From assembly GCA_002928515.1 (NCBI GenBank), contig PERI01000004.1:124001-188000 (forward strand): a stretch of DNA of 64,000 bases. The letters run 5' to 3'. Position 1 is the first letter of the stretch; the number at the start of each line of letters is the position of its first letter. Shown here in pieces: positions 56,909 to 64,000 of the stretch. Source of the stretch: Hyphomicrobium sp. GTDB lineage: Bacteria; Pseudomonadota; Alphaproteobacteria; Rhizobiales; Hyphomicrobiaceae. A program made the translations under genes and the position numbers. The notes beneath the pieces were generated by a model. That model did no database searches. It saw only the letters and a program-made list of their open reading frames with translations, and had not been told where the DNA came from.

Positions 56909-58819
56909 ATGCTGCATATCAATGATCTCACCTATCGCATCGAAGGCAAGCTGATCCTCGATCAGGCCACTGTCGCAATTCCAACGGGCCACAAAGTCGG
57001 TCTCGTCGGTCGCAACGGTGCGGGCAAAACGACTTTGCTACGGCTCCTCAAAAGTGAAATCGCACCCGACGATGGATCGATCTCGACGCCGCGCAATGCG
57101 CGCATCGGTCATGTCGCGCAAGAAGCGCCGGGCGGCGATGACAGCCTGATCGATTGGGTCTTATCTGCCGATACGGAACGCGCGAGCCTTCTCGATGAAG
57201 CGGAGCACGCGACCGATCCGACGCGCATTTCCGATATCCAAATTCGCCTGACCGATATCGATGCGCATTCGGCTCCTGCACGCGCGGCGCAGATTTTATC
57301 TGGCTTAGGCTTTGATGACGCTGCACAGCGGCGTGCCTGTCGTGAGTTTTCCGGCGGCTGGCGAATGCGAGTGGCTTTGGCGTCGATCTTGTTTCTCGAA
57401 CCAGAAATTCTTTTACTCGACGAGCCGACCAACTATCTCGATCTGGAAGGCACGTTGTGGCTGGAAAGCCATCTCAAATCGTATCCGCATACCGTTTTAA
57501 TGGTCAGTCACGATCGCGATTTGCTGAATCGGGCAGTGGGCAGCATCCTGCATCTCGATCGAGGTAAGTTGACGCTTTATACCGGCGGCTATGATGATTT
57601 CGAAGAGACGCGGCGTGAAAAGCAACGGCTCGAATTGAAACTCAAGAAAAAGCAAGACGAGCAAAGACGCCACTTACAAACTTTTATCGATCGCTTTAAA
57701 GCGAAGGCCAGCAAGGCGGCGCAGGCGCAAAGCCGGGTGAAAGCTTTGGCGAAAATGCAGCCTATCGCTGCTCAAACGGACGAACGCGTCGTGCCGTTTG
57801 TATTTCCGCAACCGCAGAAAATGATCGCAAGTCCATTGCTGCGCATCGAGAATGCCAGTGTCGGTTATGCGCCGGGGCAAGCGATCTTGAACAATCTGAA
57901 TTTGCGCCTCGATCATGATGATCGCATCGCGCTGCTTGGGCAAAATGGCAACGGAAAATCGACGTTTGCAAAATTGATCGCGGGTCGATTGAAACCTCTC
58001 GCCGGTCACGTCTTTGGTGCGCAGAAGGTTGATGTCGGATATTTCGCGCAGCACCAGCTCGATGATCTCAATCCGTCCGATACGCCCTATGACTACATGG
58101 TCAAATATTTGCCAGACGCGACCGAGGCGCAGCGGCGCACGCGCCTTGGCACGTTTGGCTTCAGCGCACAGAAAGCCGATACCAAATGCAGTCTGCTATC
58201 GGGTGGTGAGAAGGCGCGACTGCTGCTCGCTCTCACGGCCTTTTACGGTCCGCACATTCTGATCCTCGATGAGCCGACAAACCATCTCGACGTCGATAGC
58301 CGCGAGGCGTTGATCCGCGCGTTGATGGAATACGATGGTGCCGTCATACTCATCAGCCATGACCGGCATTTGGTGGAAGCTACCGCCGACCGGTTATGGA
58401 TTGTGCGCGACGGAACGGTTACGTCGTACGACGGCGATATGGAAAGTTATCGCGCGGAGTTGTTGGCCGAGCGCGGGGCTAAGGGGCGCGAAAAATCACA
58501 CAATCGTGAGGGGACGACTGGTGTTCAAAATCGCTCCGATCAGCGCCGGATTGCAGCCGAACGTCGGGCTGAACTTGCGCCACTTCGAAAATCGATGCAG
58601 GCGGCCGAGTCGGCCGTCGAAAAGCTGACGAAGCAGATTGCCGCTCTCGACTCGCTGCTGGGCGATCCAGACTTGTATGCAAAACAACCTGCTAAGGCAC
58701 AGGCCGCATCTCTGCAACGAGGTCAGCTCAGCAAAAAATTAAGCGAGGCTGAGGACGCGTGGCTTGCTGCGAGCGAGGCGTTCGAGGCGGCGACACGGGA
58801 ATCCGCTGAAGCAGGCTAA
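56909..58819 (+). CDS. ABC-F family ATPase (YheS/Uup-like)
   Basis: A soluble protein with two ATPase domains in one chain (636 residues) and no membrane spans. ABC-F proteins act on the ribosome. Domain 1 has VGRNGAGKTTLLRLL, FSGGWRMRVALASILF and LLLDEPTNYLD. Domain 2 has LLGQNGNGKSTFAKLIAGRL, LSGGEKARLLLAL and LILDEPTNHLD. A linker rich in Lys/Gln between them (EKQRLELKLKKKQDEQRRHL) is the P-site tRNA interaction motif region. A coiled-coil tail (residues about 545-635) resembles YheS. Role in translation rescue or resistance is inferred. Confidence 0.93.
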   Translation: MLHINDLTYRIEGKLILDQATVAIPTGHKVGLVGRNGAGKTTLLRLLKSEIAPDDGSISTPRNARIGHVAQEAPGGDDSLIDWVLSADTERASLLDEAEHATDPTRISDIQIRLTDIDAHSAPARAAQILSGLGFDDAAQRRACREFSGGWRMRVALASILFLEPEILLLDEPTNYLDLEGTLWLESHLKSYPHTVLMVSHDRDLLNRAVGSILHLDRGKLTLYTGGYDDFEETRREKQRLELKLKKKQDEQRRHLQTFIDRFKAKASKAAQAQSRVKALAKMQPIAAQTDERVVPFVFPQPQKMIASPLLRIENASVGYAPGQAILNNLNLRLDHDDRIALLGQNGNGKSTFAKLIAGRLKPLAGHVFGAQKVDVGYFAQHQLDDLNPSDTPYDYMVKYLPDATEAQRRTRLGTFGFSAQKADTKCSLLSGGEKARLLLALTAFYGPHILILDEPTNHLDVDSREALIRALMEYDGAVILISHDRHLVEATADRLWIVRDGTVTSYDGDMESYRAELLAERGAKGREKSHNREGTTGVQNRSDQRRIAAERRAELAPLRKSMQAAESAVEKLTKQIAALDSLLGDPDLYAKQPAKAQAASLQRGQLSKKLSEAEDAWLAASEAFEAATRESAEAG

Positions 58820-58829
58820 TTTTCCAAAG

Positions 58830-58838
58830 TTATCCACA
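58830..58838 (+). other. DnaA-box consensus TTATCCACA
   Basis: Third perfect copy in the window, 11 bases after the ABC-F gene stop. It lies in a gap, as do the other two. Confidence 0.5.
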
Positions 58839-59069
58839 GATATTTTGAAGCGAAACAAATTTCGTCATGTGCCTGTCTTCTGCTCGCCAAGTTGGTTAAT
58901 GGATAGGCAAGGGAGCTGGCTAGACCGCGACTTTCGGGGTTAGTTGCGTCAGTCACAGTCGGTGAGGGCCCACTGGAACTGTCTTGTCAGCTCCCTACGA
59001 CACCTAGAACGACGTGAACATCGGTTCGACCTATCTGAGCACAAGGTCCGCACCAGCTCACCGAGGGAA

Positions 59070-59117
59070 GCGCGCCGGATGCCGCGCACGGCATCACCTC
59101 CAGCCCTTCCGGCGCGC
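59070..59117. repeat. Nested inverted repeat (cruciform or RNA hairpin)
   Basis: GCGCGCCGGA (59070-59079) is perfectly complementary to TCCGGCGCGC (59108-59117). Directly inside the left arm there is a second hairpin, TGCCG/CGGCA (59080-59084, 59089-59093). A transcript would form a branched stem. It does not overlap any gene. Confidence 0.6.
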
Positions 59118-59269
59118 ATATCCGTCCATTGATTCACGAGAAACAGTCACGGCAATTTTTTGTCCCTTTGACGCCAGTTTGTCTCAGGCGGAACTAATGT
59201 GTGGATGGCTCGTTAATTGGATGTGCGGTTGCGACTTGTGACCGCCATTCACAAGACGGGTCACGGGAC

Positions 59270-59626
59270 ATGGAACGCACATTCAATTCACACACCATCA
59301 CATCGAATCAAGACTTTGGCGGCAGCCGTCGTGATGATGCTCGCACCGCTGCGATGGTGGATACTGCCACGGAATACTTTGCCTATATCGGCATGATGAG
59401 CGCAGCAGTCGTTGTAGCGGTGGCAGCGTTGGTGTTTTCCGGTCAGACGGCTTTGAAATGGGTTGATGCCATTGCGCGTCCCGCCGAGACAACTATGCAG
59501 TTGAAGCCAACGGTCGCTCCAAGCCCCGTCCCGGCCACTGAGAAAACAGTTCGTGGCACATTCGCGATGTTGCCGTCTTCAATGCCGCTGCGCTTGCGCG
59601 ACGACATCATCGCAACAAACTTCTGA
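59270..59626 (+). CDS. Hypothetical single-span membrane protein
   Basis: A 118-residue protein: a polar N-terminal 35 residues, one membrane span near residues 45-65 (MSAAVVVAVAALVFSGQTAL), and a Pro/Thr-rich tail. ATG 59270 (MERTFNSHTI) is chosen inside a frame opening at 59201. The ribosome site is weak. No family recognised. It is convergent with glyS, with stops 9 bases apart. Confidence 0.6.
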   Translation: MERTFNSHTITSNQDFGGSRRDDARTAAMVDTATEYFAYIGMMSAAVVVAVAALVFSGQTALKWVDAIARPAETTMQLKPTVAPSPVPATEKTVRGTFAMLPSSMPLRLRDDIIATNF

Positions 59627-59634
59627 ATATGAGA

Positions 59635-61770
59635 CTAGCCAGAGATTTTTGAGAAGTCAGCGACGGTCAGAGTTGCTGCGCGAATCTCAGATAGCATGCG
59701 CAAGCGGCTTTCGCGGACCTTTTGGTCGCTGTCGTTGACGAGAATTTTTTCGAAAAATTGATCTACAGGTGCGCGCAGCTCGCTCAATGCGCGCATGGCG
59801 CCTGCGAAATTTTCCACATTGATGGCTGCAACGGTATCTTGCTTCACCGCTTCGATAGCGGCGGCCAACGCTGTTTCTTCTTTTTCTTTGAGCAGTTTGA
59901 CATCGTATGCGCCAGCGTACGATTTTTTGTCCTTCTTTTCCTCGATGGCGAGAATGTTGGCTGCGCGCTTGACGCCGGCGAGCAGGTTTGTGCCATCGTC
60001 GGTTTTCAAGAATGCGTCGAGCGCTTCGACGCGTTTGACGATGAGCGCCAAATCATCCTGGCCGCCAAGCGCAAATACCGCGTCGATCAGATCGTGTCGC
60101 TTGCCCTGGTCGCGCAAAAAGACTTTGAGGCGGTCGGCGAAGAATTCGATCAAGCCACGATTCGCTGAATAAATTCTCTTTTGCAAACCGTCGATTGAGT
60201 TATGTTTTTCTGTAATGAAATTCGGCCACTTCTCTTGCTTGCGATACTCGGCTTGTGCATCACCTAACGCAGTTTCGAGCGTTACCCTAAGATCATTCTC
60301 CAGAACGATCCGGATCACGCCGAGCGCTGCGCGGCGGAGCTGATAGGGATCACCGGAGCCCGTCGGCTTTTCATCAATGGCCCAGAAGCCAACCAGCGTG
60401 TCGAGTTTGTCGGCGAGCGCGACGGCAATCGCAACCGCGTCGCCTTGGTCTTCGCGCGGGACGATATCGGTTGGACCCTTCGGCTTGTAGTGCAGTTCGA
60501 TGGCGCGGGCGATTTCAGGTTTGATGCCGCCGTGTTCAGCGTAATAACGACCCATCAAGCCTTGTAATTCGGGAAACTCTCCGACCATGCCGGACACGAG
60601 ATCGGCTTTCGCAAGCTGGGCTGCGCGGCGCGCGTCTTCCGGGTCGGCATCGACCGCACCGGCGATTTGGAATGACAATTCGGCTATGCGCTCCACACGG
60701 TCTTTCTGGCTGCCAAGTTTTTCGTGAAATGTGATGCCGCGCAGGGCGCTCGCCATTTCGTCGAGCGGCTTTTTCAAGTCCTGATCCCAGAAGAACTTGG
60801 CGTCCGACAACCGCGCACGGATGACTTTTTCGTTGCCTGCTGTAATCGCGGCACCGCCGTCGCTGGCGATGAGGTTTGAGACGAGCAGGAATTTGTTGGC
60901 GAGCTTTTTGGTTTTCGGGTCGCGCAACGAGAAGCACTTCTGATGGGTTTTCATCGACGTGGCGAGGACTTCGCCCGGCACGTCTAGAAAGTCTTTGTCG
61001 AACGTTCCCATCAGTACGACTGGCCATTCGGCGAGCCCGGCGTTCTCGTTCAACAACGCCTCATCCTCGACGAGTTCAAGTTTGGCGGATTTGGCGAGCG
61101 CCTGCGCCTGGTCGGCAATCGACTTCACGCGCTGTGCGGGATCGAGCAGCACATGATGCTTTTCGAGCTTGGCCTGATAGTCGGTAAAGTTTGTAACTGT
61201 GAAGCTGTCGGCCCCCAGGAAGCGATGACCGCGCGTCTCCGAGCCCGACGCAACCCCTGCGATTTCAAATGGCACGACTGCGCCATCGAGCACACACAGC
61301 ACAGATTGCAATGGGCGCACCCATTGGAACGACGATGCGCCCCAGCGCATTGACTTGGGCCAGGGAAATTTACCGGCCACTTCGACGATGGTTTCAGCGA
61401 TGATTTCGCGGGCCGGGCGACCCGGCTTATCGATCTTGGCGACGTAGTAGTCGCCTTTCTTTTCGTCTTTGACGATGGTGGCTTCGCTCAGCGACGCAAG
61501 ACCTGCGGATTTCAAGAACCCTTGCACGGCTTGATCGGGCGCGCCGACGCGAGGTCCTTTTTTTTCCTCAGAAATGGCGGGCGATTGTTTCGGGACGCCG
61601 TCGATGACAAGCGTCAAACGTCGGGGCGTTGAAAAACTTTGCGCTGAGCCGACGGCTAAGCCCCGCGATTTCAAACCTTCAACGACGAGGCGGTTTAAAT
61701 CTTCGGCGGCGCGCACTTGCATGCGGGCCGGAATTTCTTCCGAGAAAAGCTCAAGTAAAAGTTCGGACAT
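59635..61770 (-). CDS. glyS: Glycyl-tRNA synthetase beta subunit
   Basis: The beta subunit of the alpha2beta2 bacterial GlyRS, needed for tRNA binding and stability. The 711 residues show LLLELFSEEIPARMQ at the start, KSMRWGASSFQWVRPLQSVL, and an HD-like domain in the middle. An anticodon-binding region is near the end (ALSELRAPVDQFFEKILVND). ATG 61770 is used; the frame also has an in-frame TTG one codon upstream. A small gene and a hairpin separate it from glyQ. Confidence 0.97.
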   Translation of the reverse strand: MSELLLELFSEEIPARMQVRAAEDLNRLVVEGLKSRGLAVGSAQSFSTPRRLTLVIDGVPKQSPAISEEKKGPRVGAPDQAVQGFLKSAGLASLSEATIVKDEKKGDYYVAKIDKPGRPAREIIAETIVEVAGKFPWPKSMRWGASSFQWVRPLQSVLCVLDGAVVPFEIAGVASGSETRGHRFLGADSFTVTNFTDYQAKLEKHHVLLDPAQRVKSIADQAQALAKSAKLELVEDEALLNENAGLAEWPVVLMGTFDKDFLDVPGEVLATSMKTHQKCFSLRDPKTKKLANKFLLVSNLIASDGGAAITAGNEKVIRARLSDAKFFWDQDLKKPLDEMASALRGITFHEKLGSQKDRVERIAELSFQIAGAVDADPEDARRAAQLAKADLVSGMVGEFPELQGLMGRYYAEHGGIKPEIARAIELHYKPKGPTDIVPREDQGDAVAIAVALADKLDTLVGFWAIDEKPTGSGDPYQLRRAALGVIRIVLENDLRVTLETALGDAQAEYRKQEKWPNFITEKHNSIDGLQKRIYSANRGLIEFFADRLKVFLRDQGKRHDLIDAVFALGGQDDLALIVKRVEALDAFLKTDDGTNLLAGVKRAANILAIEEKKDKKSYAGAYDVKLLKEKEETALAAAIEAVKQDTVAAINVENFAGAMRALSELRAPVDQFFEKILVNDSDQKVRESRLRMLSEIRAATLTVADFSKISG

Positions 61771-61802
61771 CAAAACCTAGGATCTTCAATTGGGTCGGCG
61801 GT

Positions 61803-61830
61803 CCCTCTCCCCGCGTGAACGGGGAGAGGG
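61803..61830. repeat. GC-rich hairpin between glyS and its neighbour
   Basis: CCCTCTCCCC (61803-61812) and GGGGAGAGGG (61821-61830) form a perfect 10-bp stem with an 8-base loop, 10 bases after the end of the small gene at 61841. It could be a dispersed repeat or an attenuator before glyS. There is no T run on the minus strand. Confidence 0.6.
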
Positions 61831-61840
61831 CTTCGTCGCG

Positions 61841-62242
61841 TTATGGTGTGACTGGTGCTGGTGCATCAGCAGGCGCATCGGCCGGAGCGTCCGCTGGAGC
61901 ATCTGCTGGAGCGTCGGCAGGTGCATCAGACGGAGCTGGCTCTGGAGCAGGCTCTGGTGCTGGTGCCGGTTCTGGCTCTGGCGCTGCAGCCGGGGCCGGT
62001 GCTTCGACAGGTGCCGCCACAGGTTCAGGGGTTGGCGTGGTCGAAGACGACGGCGAAATTGTATTCATGACTTGAGCGCCGATATCGGTGATCGCTCCGG
62101 TGGTCGTCAGATAGCCAAGGCCCAACAAAATCATGGCCACAACCATCGTGAAAATCGCTGCCTGACGGCGTAGCAACAAATAAGCAATGAGCAAAAGCGG
62201 AATGCCGGTTGCGGCAAGCCCCACCATTAAGTCTTCTGACAT
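61841..62242 (-). CDS. Small membrane protein with a Pro/Ala/Asp repeat tail
   Basis: A 133-residue protein inserted between glyQ and glyS. Two hydrophobic spans ([37 protein letters not shown]) fill the first half. The second half is low complexity: PEP/PAP repeats, then six consecutive DAPA units, ending PVTP. GGAGG lies 7 bases before ATG 62242, which is a strong site. The start overlaps the end of glyQ by 16 bases, so it is translated with glyQ. I recognise no family. Confidence 0.75.
   Translation of the reverse strand: MSEDLMVGLAATGIPLLLIAYLLLRRQAAIFTMVVAMILLGLGYLTTTGAITDIGAQVMNTISPSSSTTPTPEPVAAPVEAPAPAAAPEPEPAPAPEPAPEPAPSDAPADAPADAPADAPADAPADAPAPVTP
61863..61934 (+). repeat. Six tandem 12-base units encoding DAPA repeats
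   Basis: Six 12-base units (consensus GCATCNGCNGGH on the plus strand) run from 61863 to 61934 inside the gene at 61841-62242. Read on the minus strand they encode Asp-Ala-Pro-Ala each time while third bases vary, so selection seems to act on the peptide. Confidence 0.8.
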
Positions 62243-63183
62243 GTGCGTCCTCCTTCTGTTTTTAGCCACGCGGCGCAACAGGCTTTTGCCAGTTCGCGGA
62301 CGCGCAGGATATAACTTTGGCGCTCCGTGACCGAGATCACGCCGCGCGCGTCGAGCAAGTTGAACACATGGCTTGCCTTGATGCATTGGTCGTAGGCAGG
62401 CAGAGCCATGAGATGACCATCGCCGCTCTCCCCTTTAGCGAGCAGCGATGTGCATTCGGTTTCGGCATCTTTGAAGTGTGCCAGCAGCATGTCAGTGTTG
62501 GCATGTTCAAAGTTATAGCGCGAATATTCGCGTTCGGCTTGCAGGAACACGTCGCCGTAATTGAGACGCCGGTCGTCACTGCGGCCGTTGAAGTTCAGGT
62601 CATAGACGCGATCGACGCCCTGCACGTACATGGCGAGGCGCTCCAGGCCATAGGTGATTTCGCCAGCCACGGGATTGCAGTCAAAGCCGCCGACCTGCTG
62701 GAAGTAGGTGAATTGCGAAACTTCCATGCCATTGCACCAGACTTCCCAGCCTAGACCCCAAGCGCCGAGCGTCGGGCTTTCCCAATCGTCTTCGACGAAG
62801 CGAATGTCGTTCACTGAGGTGTCTATGCCGATGGCCTCCAAACTCGCCAGATAGAGCTCTTGGATGTTGGCTGGCGACGGCTTCATGATGACTTGGAACT
62901 GATAATAGTGCTGGAGCCGATTGGGGTTTTCCCCATAGCGCCCGTCTTTGGGTCGGCGCGAGGGCTGAACATAGGCTGCTGACCATGGTTTGGGGCCCAA
63001 TGCCCGCAACGTAGTAGCTGGGTGGAAGGTGCCCGCACCCACTTCCATGTCATAGGGTTGCAGCAGCGCGCAGCCTTGAGCACCCCAGAAGCTTTGCAGC
63101 GTCAGGATGAGATCCTGGAATGCTTCTTTTGGGCGAAGCGATGGGGACCCGGCTTTCGGCGCTGCGGCCACCTTCGTTGCCAT
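62227..63183 (-). CDS. glyQ: Glycyl-tRNA synthetase alpha subunit
   Basis: This is the catalytic class II subunit of Gly[62 protein letters not shown] and the later [13 protein letters not shown] motif 3 are standard. The length is 318. Upstream genes do not overlap; the start at 63183 is clear. The 3' end overlaps the small repeat-protein gene by 16 bases. Confidence 0.97.
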   Translation of the reverse strand: MATKVAAAPKAGSPSLRPKEAFQDLILTLQSFWGAQGCALLQPYDMEVGAGTFHPATTLRALGPKPWSAAYVQPSRRPKDGRYGENPNRLQHYYQFQVIMKPSPANIQELYLASLEAIGIDTSVNDIRFVEDDWESPTLGAWGLGWEVWCNGMEVSQFTYFQQVGGFDCNPVAGEITYGLERLAMYVQGVDRVYDLNFNGRSDDRRLNYGDVFLQAEREYSRYNFEHANTDMLLAHFKDAETECTSLLAKGESGDGHLMALPAYDQCIKASHVFNLLDARGVISVTERQSYILRVRELAKACCAAWLKTEGGRTCQKT

Positions 63184-63348
63184 GTCTCAGAAGCTCGCTA
63201 GGGGTTGGAATGCGGCGCACTATACGCGTTCGAAAACCCTTGTCACGCGCCGAGAAGGGGCGTTTTCTGGCAGTTCAGGCGCGATCGTATCTCGCCTGAG
63301 CTAAGGTATGAAAAAGTCATATGAAACCCGCGTAACAGGGAGGCCACA

Positions 63349-63555
63349 ATGGCCGTGAATAAAGTCATCGAGCTGATGTCGGAATCGAACAAAAGCTGGG
63401 AGGACGCAGCACAAAAGGCCGTTGAGAAGGCCTCCAAAAGCATCAAGGGCATACGTTCGGTGTGGATTCAGGATATGTCCGCGACCGTCAACGGTAAGGG
63501 CAAGCTCGAGACGTTTCGGGTGACGTGCAAGCTTTCGTTTGAGGTGAAAGGCTGA
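63349..63555 (+). CDS. Dodecin family flavin-binding protein
   Basis: Dodecin forms a hollow 12-mer that stores flavins in the cytoplasm. The 68-residue product starts KVIELMSESNKSWEDAAQKA and carries the Trp of GIRSVWIQDM, which stacks on flavin in the family. The end (ETFRVTCKLSFEVKG) completes the beta sheet. GGGAGG lies 6 bases before the ATG. Confidence 0.93.
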   Translation: MAVNKVIELMSESNKSWEDAAQKAVEKASKSIKGIRSVWIQDMSATVNGKGKLETFRVTCKLSFEVKG

Positions 63556-63571
63556 CCTTAAGCGCTCGCAC

Positions 63572-63805
63572 TCAGCTATTGGGCGCGTTGCGTGGACGAT
63601 AAACGCCAGATTTCTGGTCGAGTTCGAGTTCGCCCAAGTTGCGTGTGCCTGCGGCTTTGCGTTCGGCCGCGGCATGAGCTTCGCGGCGAATACGTTCCGT
63701 TTCACTGTGACTCGGCGTTTGTGCCTGTTCGATCAGTTTGGAAAATAGCTTATAGCCCGCGTAGCACCCTGCTCCAGCGAGCGCGAGAAAGATGAGCGGT
63801 GGCAT
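63572..63805 (-). CDS. Small membrane-anchored protein, function unknown
   Basis: A 77-residue protein with one N-terminal membrane span (LIFLALAGAGCYAGYKLFSK) and a charged tail with helical tendency (ETERIRREAHAAAERKAAGT), then LELDQKSGVYRP. GGAGGG lies about 9 bases before ATG 63805, which decides it over the larger open frame to 63988. That larger frame is an out-of-frame read of the upstream gene. It is probably cotranscribed with the partial gene at 63849. Confidence 0.78.
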   Translation of the reverse strand: MPPLIFLALAGAGCYAGYKLFSKLIEQAQTPSHSETERIRREAHAAAERKAAGTRNLGELELDQKSGVYRPRNAPNS

Positions 63806-63848
63806 AAGCGTTAGCCCTCCTTCGGGCTGTGGTTCGAATGGCGTCGGT

Positions 63849-64000
63849 TTAGAGCCCGAAACGTGACCACAGCGCCCGAGTTTCGACAGCGGACACCAGA
63901 TCATCGGCGAAAGCAAGGCCATCGCTTGAGGTTGCGTGCGTCGAGAGGCGACGAACGCGGCCGAGCAATCCAGGCTTTTCGGGTTCAACGACTTTCAATT
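63849..64000 (-). CDS. C-terminal end of a protein, possibly an S49-family peptidase
   Basis: An open frame enters from the right edge and ends with TAA at 63849-63851. The visible 49 residues (KPGLLGRVRRLSTHATSSDG through VETRALWSRFGL) are protein-like. The WSRFGL end resembles what I remember of alphaproteobacterial S49 (SppA/SohB-like) peptidases. The identity is therefore tentative. It lies 43 bases upstream of the small membrane protein gene. Confidence 0.5.
   Translation of the reverse strand, partial: LKVVEPEKPGLLGRVRRLSTHATSSDGLAFADDLVSAVETRALWSRFGL

Larger units (their letters stand above)
58820..59269. other. 450-base non-coding region with inverted repeats
   Basis: No credible ORF. 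From left to right there is a perfect DnaA-box sequence (58830-58838), an 8-bp inverted repeat GGGAGCTG/CAGCTCCC (58911-58918, 58988-58995), and a nested palindrome at 59070-59117. A small RNA or a structured leader of the next gene is possible. I see no clear promoter or T-run terminator. Confidence 0.5.

Noticed and set aside
24824-58838. DnaA boxes considered as a replication origin
   Set aside because: The boxes are single and tens of kilobases apart, with no AT-rich unwinding region and no origin-linked genes such as dnaA, parAB or hemE nearby.
61863-61934. Regular 12-base repeats considered as a CRISPR-like array
   Set aside because: Units are contiguous without spacers and lie in a coding frame.
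61629-62075. Plus-strand frame with a collagen-like Gly-Ala-Ser repeat
   Set aside because: It is the reverse reading of the DAPA repeat in the minus-strand gene, which has a proper ribosome site and membrane spans.

Overview
This window is ordinary chromosome of an alphaproteobacterium, most likely of the order Hyphomicrobiales (Rhizobiales). The evidence is a complete division and cell wall (dcw) cluster in alphaproteobacterial order, a type A RNase P RNA, two-subunit glycyl-tRNA synthetase, an HdaA-type DnaA regulator next to ppk/ppx, and a Methylobacterium-like 29-residue PqqA peptide. I see no insertion sequence, prophage, plasmid module or CRISPR array. The family cannot be fixed from the sequence alone.

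Layout. 1-18143 (minus strand): mraZ-rsmH-ftsL-ftsI-murE-murF-mraY-murD-ftsW-murG-murC-murB-ddlB-ftsQ-ftsA-ftsZ, with ftsZ cut by the window edge. Many junctions overlap by 1 to 34 bases, so this is one long translationally coupled operon making lipid II and the divisome. Upstream of mraZ (18144-18500) there is a non-coding leader with decamer-spaced TGGG/TGGT boxes, a predicted promoter, and strong hairpins. Two of these hairpins share one architecture and show compensatory base changes. 18502-19030: RNase P RNA (rnpB) with a clear promoter and terminator.

19054-24650 (minus strand): envelope genes. These are a small secreted Cys protein, a secreted pentapeptide-repeat protein, an overlapping trio (TerB/DnaJ protein, AmpD-type amidase, phosphoethanolamine transferase) and an extensin-like lipoprotein. 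25178-36762: an alpha/beta hydrolase divergent from a zf-CHCC protein and a flavin monooxygenase, several secreted small proteins, an YcbB-type L,D-transpeptidase, tRNA-Leu(TAA), a ceramidase-like membrane protein, a thioredoxin-like protein, a ketopantoate reductase divergent from an MFS transporter, and an orphan pqqA between two hairpins.

36822-50697: aspS, rnd, a CbpA-type DnaJ, ppx and ppk (polyphosphate), hdaA, a PerM-family permease, a CDP-alcohol phosphatidyltransferase, a DUF2066 protein, and the purMN operon on the plus strand. 50939-64000: a stand-alone cytochrome P450, a C4-dicarboxylate symporter, ndk, a GYF_2 protein, a small membrane protein, an ABC-F ATPase, glyQ and glyS with a low-complexity membrane protein gene wedged between them, a dodecin, and the 3' end of a gene that leaves the window.

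The observations most worth following are the covarying twin hairpins and MraZ-box-like array in the dcw leader, the orphan pqqA, the coupled repeat-bearing gene inside glyQS, the internally duplicated secreted protein at 30984-31793, and the 450-base non-coding stretch at 58820-59269.
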